DNA of 44,429 nt from CADEED01 sp035761265 (lineage in GTDB: Bacteria; Pseudomonadota; Gammaproteobacteria; Steroidobacterales; Steroidobacteraceae): NCBI GenBank assembly GCA_035761265.1, contig DASTRL010000080.1, forward strand, positions 1-44,429, in the 5' to 3' direction. This document shows positions 35,837-43,629 of the stretch, piece by piece (the stretch's first letter is position 1; every line of letters begins with the position of its first letter). The translations under genes were made by a program, and so were the position numbers. Under the pieces are notes generated by a model. That model saw nothing but the letters and a program-made list of their open reading frames with translations. It had not been told where the DNA came from and ran no database searches.

Positions 35837-36619
35837 ATGCACCGACAAGCGATTGGCATTGATATCGGAGGCTCCTCGATCAAGGCGGCCATCGTCGACC
35901 TCAACAAGGGTTGCCTCGTCGGCGAACGCTACTCGGTGCCATCACCGGCCATGTCCGCGGTGAGCGAAATGATGCATGCCATGGCGGCGGCCGTGCCGGA
36001 AGACGCCGCGGCGAACCTCGCGGCGGGCGTGACCTTTCCCGGCGTGGTCGTCGGCGGCACGGTGTACACCGCGGCCAACGTGGCCAAATCCTGGATCGGC
36101 CAGCCGCTCGCCGAACCCGCCGCCACCAAGCTCAAGCGCAAGGTCGTTGCCATCAACGACGCCGACGCGGCCGGCCTCGCCGAGGTGCACTTCGGCGCCG
36201 CGCGCGACGTGGCGGGAACCGTCATGGTCCTGAGCCTCGGCACGGGCATCGGCAGCGCACTGTTCGTCGACGGGCGCCTGGTGCCCAATACCGAGTTCGG
36301 GCACCTGGAGTTCGACGGCATGGAGGCCGAGGCGCGCGCCTCGGGACGCGCGCGCATGGAGCGCAAGCTCGACTGGGCGGCGTACGTGTCGGAACTGAAC
36401 TACGTGCTGAACCGCATCCATGCGCTTTTCTGGCCGGACCTGATCGTGCTGTGCGGCGGCATCACCGCGGACCATCCGAACCTCACCGACGACCTGAAAG
36501 TGCCCGCGCAGCTCAAGCTCGGCGCGCTGCGCGCCGACGCCGGCATCGTCGGCGCGGCCTACGCGACCACGCTCGCGCAGGGCGTGTGGATCAAGCCGGC
36601 GAAGGTGGCGGGCAAGTAG
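35837..36619 (+). CDS. ppgK: Polyphosphate glucokinase (ROK family)
   Basis: A 260-residue ROK-fold kinase. ATP/polyphosphate motif GIDIGGSSIKAAIVDL opens the protein; other motifs are VTFPGVV, NDADAAGLAEVHFGAA, LSLGTGIGSALFVDG and TEFGHLEFDG. The pattern and length fit polyphosphate-dependent glucokinases rather than E. coli Glk. It phosphorylates glucose using polyphosphate and probably also ATP. Being divergent from glgP fits a role in capturing glucose released by MalQ. The ATG at 35837 has a weak GGA upstream. Confidence 0.9.
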   Translation: MHRQAIGIDIGGSSIKAAIVDLNKGCLVGERYSVPSPAMSAVSEMMHAMAAAVPEDAAANLAAGVTFPGVVVGGTVYTAANVAKSWIGQPLAEPAATKLKRKVVAINDADAAGLAEVHFGAARDVAGTVMVLSLGTGIGSALFVDGRLVPNTEFGHLEFDGMEAEARASGRARMERKLDWAAYVSELNYVLNRIHALFWPDLIVLCGGITADHPNLTDDLKVPAQLKLGALRADAGIVGAAYATTLAQGVWIKPAKVAGK

Positions 36620-36661
36620 CTAGGCGGACGCCGCAGCACGCCGCCGATTCTACATGTCGCG

Positions 36662-38710
36662 CTATCTCGGCCGGCCGGAGAATCCCGCCGCGGTGCGCAG
36701 CGCGTCCGCGTCCAGTAGTTTGCCCGCGAGCATGACCACGCGCGTCTGGCGCAGGTCGCCGATGCGCTTCGACGGGTCACCTTCGATGAGCGCGAGGTCC
36801 GCGATCTTGCCCGGCCTGATCGAGCCGGTCTTCGCATCCTGGCCGACGAGCCTGGCGGGCACCAGGGTCGCGCTCGCCAGCGCCTCGGCCGGCGTGAAGC
36901 CGGCAGACACGTAGATCTCGAGCTCGTGCACCAGCTCGATGCCCGCACCGTCCGTGCCCGCGACGATGGGCACGCCCGCCGCGTGCATGCGGCCCAGCAG
37001 CTCCACCATCTTCGCCCAGCTCTTGCGATAGTCGGCGCGCGTCAGGTCCCTGGGCACCGCGAATCCGCCGCTGCGAAAGCCGCGTTCGATGGTCGGCGGC
37101 AGCGTGCCGACGAAGGGCGCGTACGCGTCGCCGAGATCGCCGTTCTCGGGCACGTACAGCGACTCGAAAGCCACCATGGTCGGATCGCTGTAGATGCCTC
37201 GCGCCGCCATCGTGGCGATGAGCTTGTCGAGCTGCGCGTCGCGCGCGATGTCGAGGTCGCGCGCGTAGCGGCCGGGGCCTTCGAAGCGCATGATGCCGTT
37301 CGACTGCTGGATCACGCTGTCGGGCATGGACTGCATGATGATCCAGTTGATGTGCGTGATCTCGTCGTAGCCCGCCTCGATCGCATCCATGGGGCGAATG
37401 CCCTGCGGGATGTGACCGTGCACGTGCAGGCCCAGCCGGTGCGCCTCGCCCGCCGCCGCGGGCAGCCACTGCGGATTCAGCGTGCCGTAGAACTTCACGC
37501 CGACGAAACCGTTCGCGCGGGCCTTGTCGACCAGGGAAACGGCTTGCGCCTCGCTGGTCGCGACGTTGGCCACCTGCGCAGTGTTCGGACCCTTGCCGTC
37601 GATCAGCGAGGATGCGTAGACGCTCGGCATCAGCAGCCGGCCCTGCTCGACGCGTCTCCTGCGATCCACGGTCAACGCGTCGTCGTTGCCGGGATCGCGG
37701 ATCGACGTCACGCCCATCGACAGTTCCTGCACGCCGGTGAAGTCGCCGGCCACGTGCATGTGGCAGTCCCAGAGCCCCGGGATCAGCGTCTTGCCGCGGC
37801 CGTCGATGAGCTGCGCGCCCGCGGGGATGGCGGCACCGGCCGCCGGGCCGACGCTCGCGATCAGGCCTCGATCGACCACGACCGTCTGGTCGGCGAGGAA
37901 GGCGCGGGCGTCGGCATCGAAGACCTGTACGTGCGTGAAGGCCACGGGGTCCCTGGGCACCGTCACCAGCGATTCGAGCAGCGCCGGCGCGCGCGCGGCG
38001 AGCGCGGTGTTCTGCGCCTCGTTGAGCCGCGAGTGCTCACCGGCATACGCCTCCGGCAACCAGCTGAGGAAGTACACGAATCCGAAGAAACGCCCGTTCG
38101 CATCCGACCACATCGGGATGGGCGCGTTGCTGACTCCGGTGACCGCCCAGGCCGTGACCTCCTGGCGCGTGGCGCCGCTGCCCACCCACAAGGTAGTTAG
38201 CTTGCCGGCGTGTGCCTCGCCGCCGGGCAGCAGCTTCATTGCATGCCCGGGGCTCGCGAGCAACCGCTCCAGGAACCAGGCGGTGTTGTCGATCGGGCCG
38301 CCCTGCGTGGAGTAGAACGCGGGCCTTTGGTACGCGGCGCCGCCGGAGTCCACCGGGCTCTTCCAGCTGGCGCGACCGTTCGCGATCGTGAACGTCTCCG
38401 CGGCGTCGCCCTGCGGAGAAAAGCCGCGGATCTGCAGACTCGCCGGCATGCCGTCGGCGCCCGCGCGGGCGGTCGAATCGAACTCGAACACCTGGCCGCG
38501 CAGGATCCAGCTCTCGCGCGCCATGCGCGTGCCGCCCTGCGACCACAGCCAGGCGTCACCGTGCTTGATGCCGGTCGACTGGATCACGTAGTGCGTGGCC
38601 GATGACGGTGGCCTGGCGAGTTGTTCCACGGCGGTTTGCGCACCGACTGCGCCGCAGAACGGCGCGGACGATGCCAGCAGCATCGCCGCGATCCGAAGTT
38701 TGCTAGGCAT
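36662..38710 (-). CDS. Secreted amidohydrolase-family protein
   Basis: A 682-residue protein with a signal peptide (MPSKLRIAAMLLASSAPFCG, cleavage near AVGAQT). A beta-rich N-terminal region of about 300 residues precedes the metal-dependent hydrolase domain. That domain has DCHMHVAGDF (first metal motif), HVHGHIPQG, DEITHINWI and the aspartate in AGTDGAGIELVHELEIYV, ending with the usual PGKIADLALIEGDP. The ATG at 38710 has GGGGAGA upstream. The substrate is not predictable; related exported proteins include imidazolonepropionase-like and prolidase-like enzymes. Confidence 0.85.
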   Translation of the reverse strand: MPSKLRIAAMLLASSAPFCGAVGAQTAVEQLARPPSSATHYVIQSTGIKHGDAWLWSQGGTRMARESWILRGQVFEFDSTARAGADGMPASLQIRGFSPQGDAAETFTIANGRASWKSPVDSGGAAYQRPAFYSTQGGPIDNTAWFLERLLASPGHAMKLLPGGEAHAGKLTTLWVGSGATRQEVTAWAVTGVSNAPIPMWSDANGRFFGFVYFLSWLPEAYAGEHSRLNEAQNTALAARAPALLESLVTVPRDPVAFTHVQVFDADARAFLADQTVVVDRGLIASVGPAAGAAIPAGAQLIDGRGKTLIPGLWDCHMHVAGDFTGVQELSMGVTSIRDPGNDDALTVDRRRRVEQGRLLMPSVYASSLIDGKGPNTAQVANVATSEAQAVSLVDKARANGFVGVKFYGTLNPQWLPAAAGEAHRLGLHVHGHIPQGIRPMDAIEAGYDEITHINWIIMQSMPDSVIQQSNGIMRFEGPGRYARDLDIARDAQLDKLIATMAARGIYSDPTMVAFESLYVPENGDLGDAYAPFVGTLPPTIERGFRSGGFAVPRDLTRADYRKSWAKMVELLGRMHAAGVPIVAGTDGAGIELVHELEIYVSAGFTPAEALASATLVPARLVGQDAKTGSIRPGKIADLALIEGDPSKRIGDLRQTRVVMLAGKLLDADALRTAAGFSGRPR

Positions 38711-38862
38711 GGATGTCTCCCCGGAAGTATTGCACCGAGAATAGTCGCTCCTGGCGTCCGAAGCAGCGCGACGCCGGGCATCGCGGCGCAGGATCCGCTC
38801 GCTTGGGCGGCAAATCGCGCATCCGAATTCCGGCACGAACGCACAGTTTTCGGCCGGGAAAG

Positions 38863-38891
38863 TTGGCCATGGGCCGCGCCGGGGACATACT
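38863..38891 (+). promoter_or_regulatory. Candidate sigma70 promoter of the dehalogenase-like gene
   Basis: TTGGCC (38863-38868) and CATACT (38886-38891) are 17 bp apart. The start codon begins 7 nt after the -10 hexamer, where transcription would start, so the mRNA may be leaderless. Confidence 0.5.
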
Positions 38892-38897
38892 GCGCGC

Positions 38898-39752
38898 ATG
38901 TTTGAAGGCTTCGAGCTCGAAACGGTGGAGACCGGCGAGGTCTCCATCCGCCTGCGGCGCGGCGGATCCGGTCCACCCCTGCTGCTGCTGCACGGCTTTC
39001 CGCAGACCCATGCGATGTGGTCGAAGGTGGCCCCGCGCCTCGCGCAGCACTACACGGTCGTATGCCCGGATCTGCGCGGCTACGGCGGCAGCAGCAAGCC
39101 GCCATCGAGCGCGAACCACGAGACCTATTCGAAGCGCGCCATGGCCCGCGACCAGGTCGAAGTCATGAAGCGGCTCGGCCACGAGAGATTCCACGTCGCC
39201 GGACACGACCGCGGCGCGCGCGTGGCTTACCGGCTCGCGCTCGATTCACCCGGCTGCGTGAGCAAGCTCGCGGTACTCGACATCGTCCCCACCGGCGACA
39301 CGCTGCGGCGTGCGGACTGGCGCTTCGGCATGGGCTACTGGCACTGGTTCTTCCTCGCGCAGGCGCATCCGCTGCCCGAGCGCATGATCAGCGCCGATCC
39401 GATCGCCTTCCTGTTTCGCCATGGCCAGGGCTCCTCGGATTTCGAGGCCTACGAGGATTATCTGCAGAATGCGCGCGACCCGGCCGCCATCCACGCCATG
39501 TGCGAGGACTACCGCGCGGCGGTCAGCGTGGATTTCCAGCAGGACCAGGCGGACCGCGGCACCCGCCGCATCGAATGCCCCACGCTGGTCATGTGGGGCA
39601 ACCGCGGCGTCATCCCGAAGTGGTATGACGCCGTCGCCATCTGGAAGGAATGGGCCGGCGACGTGCGCGGCGAGGAAATCGACAGCGGCCACATGCTCGC
39701 CGAGGAAGCTCCGGACGCCACCTACGAGGCGTTGCGGAAGTTCTTCGCCTAG
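38898..39752 (+). CDS. Alpha/beta hydrolase, haloacetate (fluoroacetate) dehalogenase-like
   Basis: A 284-residue alpha/beta hydrolase. The nucleophile elbow is GHDRGAR with Asp104. Arg105, Arg108, the His149-Trp150 pair, Tyr205 and catalytic His265 (SGHMLAEEAP) are spaced nearly as in characterised fluoroacetate dehalogenase (Asp110, Arg111, Arg114, His155, Trp156, Tyr219, His280, from memory). The oxyanion region is LLLHGFPQTHAMW, and DLRGYGGSS follows. Epoxide hydrolase is the main alternative. A TTGGCC-N17-CATACT promoter ends 6 nt before the ATG, with no ribosome binding site. Confidence 0.82.
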   Translation: MFEGFELETVETGEVSIRLRRGGSGPPLLLLHGFPQTHAMWSKVAPRLAQHYTVVCPDLRGYGGSSKPPSSANHETYSKRAMARDQVEVMKRLGHERFHVAGHDRGARVAYRLALDSPGCVSKLAVLDIVPTGDTLRRADWRFGMGYWHWFFLAQAHPLPERMISADPIAFLFRHGQGSSDFEAYEDYLQNARDPAAIHAMCEDYRAAVSVDFQQDQADRGTRRIECPTLVMWGNRGVIPKWYDAVAIWKEWAGDVRGEEIDSGHMLAEEAPDATYEALRKFFA

Positions 39753-39988
39753 CTACCCGGCTGCTTGCGGCGGCGCAGCGCCGGGTCCTCACCCTTCGCG
39801 CGGCGTTTTCCCGCGGCCTCGGCCGCCGCCATGGTCTGCGCCTCCTTGCGCGAACGCGGCGCGGCGCGCCGCGCGTCCTTCTCCACGTCGTGGTTGTCGA
39901 GATATTCCTCGGTGCGCTTGCGATAGCGGCGGGTCGCCTGGTAGTCGCCCTCGCCCTGCACCTTCTGCCCTTTCGCTCGCTTGGCCAT
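39749..39988 (-). CDS. Small, highly charged hypothetical protein
   Basis: A 79-residue protein made largely of Lys, Arg, Glu and Ala (MAKRAKGQKVQGEGDYQATR; EEYLDNHDVEKDARRAAPRS). It has no membrane segment and is probably soluble, or disordered and nucleic-acid-binding by charge. GAGG lies upstream of the ATG. Its TAG stop and the TAG of the convergent dehalogenase-like gene overlap in the palindrome CTAG at 39749-39752. Confidence 0.7.
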   Translation of the reverse strand: MAKRAKGQKVQGEGDYQATRRYRKRTEEYLDNHDVEKDARRAAPRSRKEAQTMAAAEAAGKRRAKGEDPALRRRKQPGS

Positions 39989-40114
39989 CTGGCACCTCCT
40001 CGCCGGATTAGAGCCGATTCAGCCGCGAAGATTGCGGCGGTGCGGCCTCGTCCTACGACACGAGCCGGTGCGCGGGAAGCGGCCCGCCCGCAAAGCCTTT
40101 GGCACACTTCTGCC

Positions 40115-40315
40115 ATGGCCAATCCGATGACATCCCTCGTGGCGCGCGCCACGTTCGATGCGGCGCTCGCCGCGGCCCTGAGCCCCGCGGGCCTCGAGCG
40201 CTACCGGCTCGACCGGCTGCTGGAGCTGCGCGCCGTCATCGACGCGATCCGCGCGGAACGCGGGCAGGACCTGCCGCGCGAGGCTCGCGGCGCGCACCCG
40301 CACCGCGCCGATTGA
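40115..40315 (+). CDS. Small hypothetical protein
   Basis: A 66-residue frame, MANPMTSLVARATFDAALAA then LSPAGLERYRLDRLLELRAV, predicted to be mostly helical. There is no recognised domain. CACACT lies 6 nt before the ATG and no ribosome binding site is visible. The lone receiver gene follows 63 bp downstream. Confidence 0.5.
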   Translation: MANPMTSLVARATFDAALAAALSPAGLERYRLDRLLELRAVIDAIRAERGQDLPREARGAHPHRAD

Positions 40316-40378
40316 ATGCAGCGTCCTGCCGGCGCGACAATGGGCGCCCGCCGCGAGTCCGCAGGTAGTCCTGGCGCC

Positions 40379-40771
40379 ATGAGTGCACACCCGCTCCGAG
40401 TGCTGATCGCCGAAGACAACGCAGACCTGCGCGATCTGCTGGTCACGCTCGTGTCTGCGGAACCCGACCTCAAGTGCGTGGGCACGGCTGCAGACGTCGA
40501 TGCGGTCATCGCGAGCACCGCCGAGCAGAAGGCGGACGTGCTGGTGCTGGACCTCGAACTGCAGGGGCGCTCCAGCATCGACGTGCTCAAGTCGGTGCGC
40601 GGCGCCGGCAGCAAGATCACCATCATCGTCTTCTCGGGGCATTCGCATCCGGAGATGATCCGCCACACGCTCGCGGCGGGAGCGGATGCCTTTGTCCGCA
40701 AGGACGGTGACTTCGAACTGCTGCTCGACGCCATTCGCGACCGGCGCGCGCACCGCGGCGCCAGTCCCTGA
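40379..40771 (+). CDS. Stand-alone response-regulator receiver domain (CheY-like)
   Basis: A 130-residue protein that is only a receiver domain. The acidic pocket is AEDN (residues 11-14), the phosphorylation site Asp58 is in VLVLDLEL, the switch Ser is in IIVFSG and Lys108 is in FVRKDG. With no output domain it probably works in a phosphorelay or by protein-protein contact. Two further regulators and a kinase are encoded 2-3 kb downstream, but no kinase is adjacent. Confidence 0.88.
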   Translation: MSAHPLRVLIAEDNADLRDLLVTLVSAEPDLKCVGTAADVDAVIASTAEQKADVLVLDLELQGRSSIDVLKSVRGAGSKITIIVFSGHSHPEMIRHTLAAGADAFVRKDGDFELLLDAIRDRRAHRGASP

Positions 40772-40780
40772 AGCGCCTGG

Positions 40781-41368
40781 CTAGAATCTCCAGCCGGCGG
40801 TCAGCCACAGCGCGTCGGAATCATCGAGTCCCTGCAGGTCGAACTTCTCGTACTCGAAGCGCACGTTGAACTTCTCGCCGATGTTGGCGCCGATGCCGCC
40901 GCCGTACACGAAGTCCTGCGATTCCTCGTCGAACGACACGCGATTGTCGAGCGTATCGGTCATGCGCGTGTTGGCGTCGTAGAAGTAGTAGCCGGCGCGG
41001 CCGTAGATCTCGAAGTACGGACCGAGCGGGATGGTGCCGACCACGTACGGTGCGAAGCCGTCGACCGAGGTGTCCACGTTGATGCCGGGGACCACCTCAC
41101 CCGAGGGCTTGCCGAGATTGATATAGTCGACCTCGAGTCCCAGGAAGCGGTTGAGGCGATAGCCCGCGAACACCTTGTACGCGGTGTCATCTTCGCTCCA
41201 GTTGTCCACGGTGCTGTCCACGTCGTCGACGTTGTCGATGCCCGCGTTGAACTGGCCGACGCCAGCACCGAGGTAGAAGCCGGAAACTTCCTGTTGTTCC
41301 TGCGCCATGGCCACGGGCACCAGCGCGCCGCACAGGAGTGCGAATGCTGCGATCGATTTCAGGTTCAT
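40781..41368 (-). CDS. Outer-membrane beta-barrel protein (OmpA-like/porin-family)
   Basis: A 195-residue protein with a clear signal peptide (MNLKSIAAFALLCGALVPVA, cut after AMA). Alternating beta strands begin GFYLGAGVGQFNAG and end DALWLTAGWRF with the terminal phenylalanine typical of BAM-inserted barrels. The size suits an eight-stranded barrel. Acidic runs (DNVDDVDS) sit in the loops. GAGGA precedes the ATG at 41368; an 81-residue upstream extension in frame lacks support. Confidence 0.88.
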   Translation of the reverse strand: MNLKSIAAFALLCGALVPVAMAQEQQEVSGFYLGAGVGQFNAGIDNVDDVDSTVDNWSEDDTAYKVFAGYRLNRFLGLEVDYINLGKPSGEVVPGINVDTSVDGFAPYVVGTIPLGPYFEIYGRAGYYFYDANTRMTDTLDNRVSFDEESQDFVYGGGIGANIGEKFNVRFEYEKFDLQGLDDSDALWLTAGWRF

Positions 41369-41645
41369 GTGTGACGTCCTCAGGTTGCTCGAACTGCGGC
41401 GCAAGCTACGCGCGGCATCCGCAGCGCAACACCCGGCACGCGCAACGCATCGCTGTGGGCCGGCTCCGTCGGCCGGTCGCGTGGGGACGCTCCGTCGGCC
41501 TGCGTGAAATCCGTGGTTTTCCGCCCACGCGTCAGCCGGCCGCGGCCGGAGGATTCTTACCCGAAGCAGTCGCGCCCGGCGCTGGGTAATTCGATTGCCA
41601 TGTTCCATCATCCCCTTCTAGCTACTTGATCGAGAGGGCCTCATC
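41369..41645. other. Intergenic region between the barrel protein and superoxide dismutase genes
   Basis: A 277-bp divergent gap. It contains the direct repeat GCTCCGTCGGCC at 41463-41474 and 41489-41500, separated by 14 bp. I see no convincing gene, tRNA or terminator. Promoters for both genes must lie here, but no strong -35/-10 pair stands out. Confidence 0.5.
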
Positions 41646-42323
41646 GTGTCAGTTCCAAGTTCGCAGATTTCGCCGCCACCCGAGGCGGCACGCCAGACCT
41701 ACCCCTTCACGCTCGCCGACCTGCCCTATGCGTACGACGCACTCGAGCCGCACCTCGACCAGAAGACGCTGCAGATCCACCATCGCGGCCATCACGCGAC
41801 CTACGTGAAGAAGCTGAACGAGGCGCTGGCGAAACACCAGCAGCTGCACAAGCACACGCTCGCGGACCTGCTGCGCGACGTGGACAGATTGCCGGCCGAC
41901 ATCCGCACCGCGGTCATCAACAACGGCGGCGGCCACATGAACCACGACATCTTCTGGAATTCGATGACGCCGCGGACGGCGCAGCAGCCGGAAGGCGCGC
42001 TCGCCGCGGCCATCGCGCGGGACTTCGGCTCGTTCGAGGAATTCCGCAAGAAGTTCAGCGCCTCCGCTGCGGGGCATTTCGCAAGCGGCTGGGTGGCGCT
42101 GTCGCTGGATGTCGCCGCGAAGCGGCTCGAGGTTTCCGAGCTGCACGAGCACACCGTGCTCGCGCCCGGCGCGAAGGAAACGCTGCTGATACTCGACGTC
42201 TGGGAGCACGCCTACTACGTGAAATACCAGAACCGCCGCGCGGAGTTCATCGAGGCGTGGTGGAATGTCGTGAACTGGCCCCGCGCCGCGGAAGTCTTCC
42301 GGCGCGCCGGCGCCGGAGGCTGA
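41646..42323 (+). CDS. Superoxide dismutase (Fe/Mn family)
   Basis: A 225-residue enzyme that dismutes superoxide. Metal ligands are visible: His in LQIHHRGHHATYV, His in NNGGGHMNHDIFW, and Asp and His in LDVWEHAYYVKYQNRR. The glycine in GGGHMNH is typical of Mn-type enzymes, but the position of the Mn-type Gln146 (TANQD in E. coli SodA) appears to be occupied by His (LHEHT). Metal choice is therefore uncertain and could be cambialistic. The start is GTG at 41646, with GAGAGG upstream. No signal peptide is seen, so it should be cytoplasmic. Confidence 0.93.
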   Translation: MSVPSSQISPPPEAARQTYPFTLADLPYAYDALEPHLDQKTLQIHHRGHHATYVKKLNEALAKHQQLHKHTLADLLRDVDRLPADIRTAVINNGGGHMNHDIFWNSMTPRTAQQPEGALAAAIARDFGSFEEFRKKFSASAAGHFASGWVALSLDVAAKRLEVSELHEHTVLAPGAKETLLILDVWEHAYYVKYQNRRAEFIEAWWNVVNWPRAAEVFRRAGAGG

Positions 42324-42364
42324 GCGGTTCGCGCATCGGTCACAGGGAGCACCTTACGGCGGGT

Positions 42365-42380
42365 GTAGGATAGTTCTTAC
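42365..42380. promoter_or_regulatory. Imperfect dyad upstream of the NarL-type regulator gene
   Basis: GTAGGATAGTTCTTAC reads GTA(G/A)GA in both directions around a TAGT centre. It lies 57 bp upstream of the regulator start. LuxR-type response regulators often bind such 16-18 bp dyads, so autoregulation is possible. Confidence 0.35.
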
Positions 42381-42437
42381 TGAGGTATCGCCGGTACGCC
42401 GGACAGGCGGGATGCCTCGCAAATGTAGACTTCGGCA

Positions 42438-43118
42438 ATGCACGAGAATACTCAACAACTTGTGGAGCAGGCCCGGCCCATGAATCGCACCAGAGTCATG
42501 ATCGTGGACGATCACCAGGTCGTCCGTGCCGGCTTACGAACGATGATCAACGGACAGCCCGACCTGGCGGTGATCGCCGAGGCGGGGTCCGGCAGGGAAG
42601 CGATGGATCAGCTCAGACAGCACACCGTGGACGTGCTGCTCCTCGATCTCTCGTTGCCGGACGTCTCGGGGCTGGACGTCCTCAAACACGCCAAGGCGCA
42701 CTATGAATCGGTCGGCGTGCTCATCCTGAGCGCCTTCCCCGAAGCGCAGTACGGGCTCAACGTGCTGCGCGGCGGCGCCAGTGGTTTCGTCGGCAAGGGC
42801 ACCGAGGAATCGGAATTGTTCCGCGCCATCCGCACGGTGGCGCGCGGCGGCCGCTACGTCGGTCCGGACCTCGCCGACCTGCTGGTGGCGGGAGTGCGCG
42901 GCGATCCGAACGCGCCCTTGCACAGCATCCTCTCGGAGCGCGAATTCCAGATCTTCTGCAAGCTCGCGCAGGGCGAGTCGGTGTCGGAGATCGCGAATCG
43001 GCTCTTCCTGAGTGTCAAGACGGTGAGCACCTACCGCAGCCGCATCCTCGAGAAGATGTCCATGAAGAGCAATGCCGACATCACCACCTATGCCCTGCGG
43101 AATAACCTCGTCCAGTAG
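42438..43118 (+). CDS. NarL/FixJ-family response regulator (LuxR output)
   Basis: A 226-residue protein. The receiver has the acidic pair in IVDDHQVVRAGL, phospho-acceptor Asp70 in VLLLDLSLPD, and Lys120 in FVGKGT. The C-terminal LuxR helix-turn-helix is LSEREFQIFCKLAQGESVSE through RLFLSVKTVSTYRSRILEKM. TAGACT lies 6 nt before the ATG at 42438, which favours this start (possibly leaderless); the internal ATG at 42480 is an alternative. It is probably phosphorylated by a HisKA_3 kinase such as the one at 43630-44361. Confidence 0.93.
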   Translation: MHENTQQLVEQARPMNRTRVMIVDDHQVVRAGLRTMINGQPDLAVIAEAGSGREAMDQLRQHTVDVLLLDLSLPDVSGLDVLKHAKAHYESVGVLILSAFPEAQYGLNVLRGGASGFVGKGTEESELFRAIRTVARGGRYVGPDLADLLVAGVRGDPNAPLHSILSEREFQIFCKLAQGESVSEIANRLFLSVKTVSTYRSRILEKMSMKSNADITTYALRNNLVQ

Positions 43119-43128
43119 TTAGTTCCTC

Positions 43129-43617
43129 ATGGATGAGGCCATGCAGCAGTCGACGCCCGCAGGTTCGCCGGCCGGACGCAGCAACGCCGCGGCCGGCGCG
43201 GCGCGCAAGAATGGTGCCCCCGGCAAACCATTGCGCATCCTGCTGGTGGAGGATTCGCCGCTGCTGCGCGGCAGACTGGAGAACATGCTCTCCCAGCACG
43301 CCGCCTTCAAGGTCACCGGCCTCGCCGCCGCCGAGGCCGAGGCCATCGAGAAGCTCGACACCGTGCCCTACGACGCCATCGTCGTCGACGTGGAGCTGCG
43401 GCCCGGCAGCGGCATCGGCGTGATCCGCCAGGCCCGCGCGCGCAACAAGGACGTCAAGGACGGCGGCCACGTGTGGATCATCGTGCTCACCAACTACGAT
43501 CTGCCGACGGTGCGCGAGCGCTGCATGCAGGCCGGCGCCGACCATTTCCTCGACAAAATGCGCGAGATCGACCAGCTGATCCCGATCCTGCTCGGCATCG
43601 CCGGGCGCAAGTCCTGA
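43129..43617 (+). CDS. Stand-alone receiver-domain protein
   Basis: A 162-residue protein with a 34-residue Ala/Gly-rich N-terminal tail followed by a receiver domain. It has LLVEDSPLLRGRL, acceptor Asp87 in IVVDVELRPG, Thr121 in IVLTNYD and Lys143 in FLDKM. No output domain is present. It starts 10 bp after the NarL-type gene, so the two are probably co-transcribed, and it is convergent with the kinase gene 12 bp downstream. Confidence 0.9.
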   Translation: MDEAMQQSTPAGSPAGRSNAAAGAARKNGAPGKPLRILLVEDSPLLRGRLENMLSQHAAFKVTGLAAAEAEAIEKLDTVPYDAIVVDVELRPGSGIGVIRQARARNKDVKDGGHVWIIVLTNYDLPTVRERCMQAGADHFLDKMREIDQLIPILLGIAGRKS

Positions 43618-43629
43618 GCGCGGCGCGCG

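Noticed and set aside
31007..35862. Very long open frames on the plus strand opposite glgB and glgP (31007-33484 and 33868-35862)
   Set aside because: They are antisense to well-recognised enzymes, rich in Arg, His, Ala and Val with no domain motifs, and are expected by-products of GC-rich codon use.
41369..41611. 81-residue upstream extension of the barrel protein frame
   Set aside because: It would place the clear signal peptide internally. The extension is arginine-rich, and the ATG at 41368 has its own ribosome binding site.
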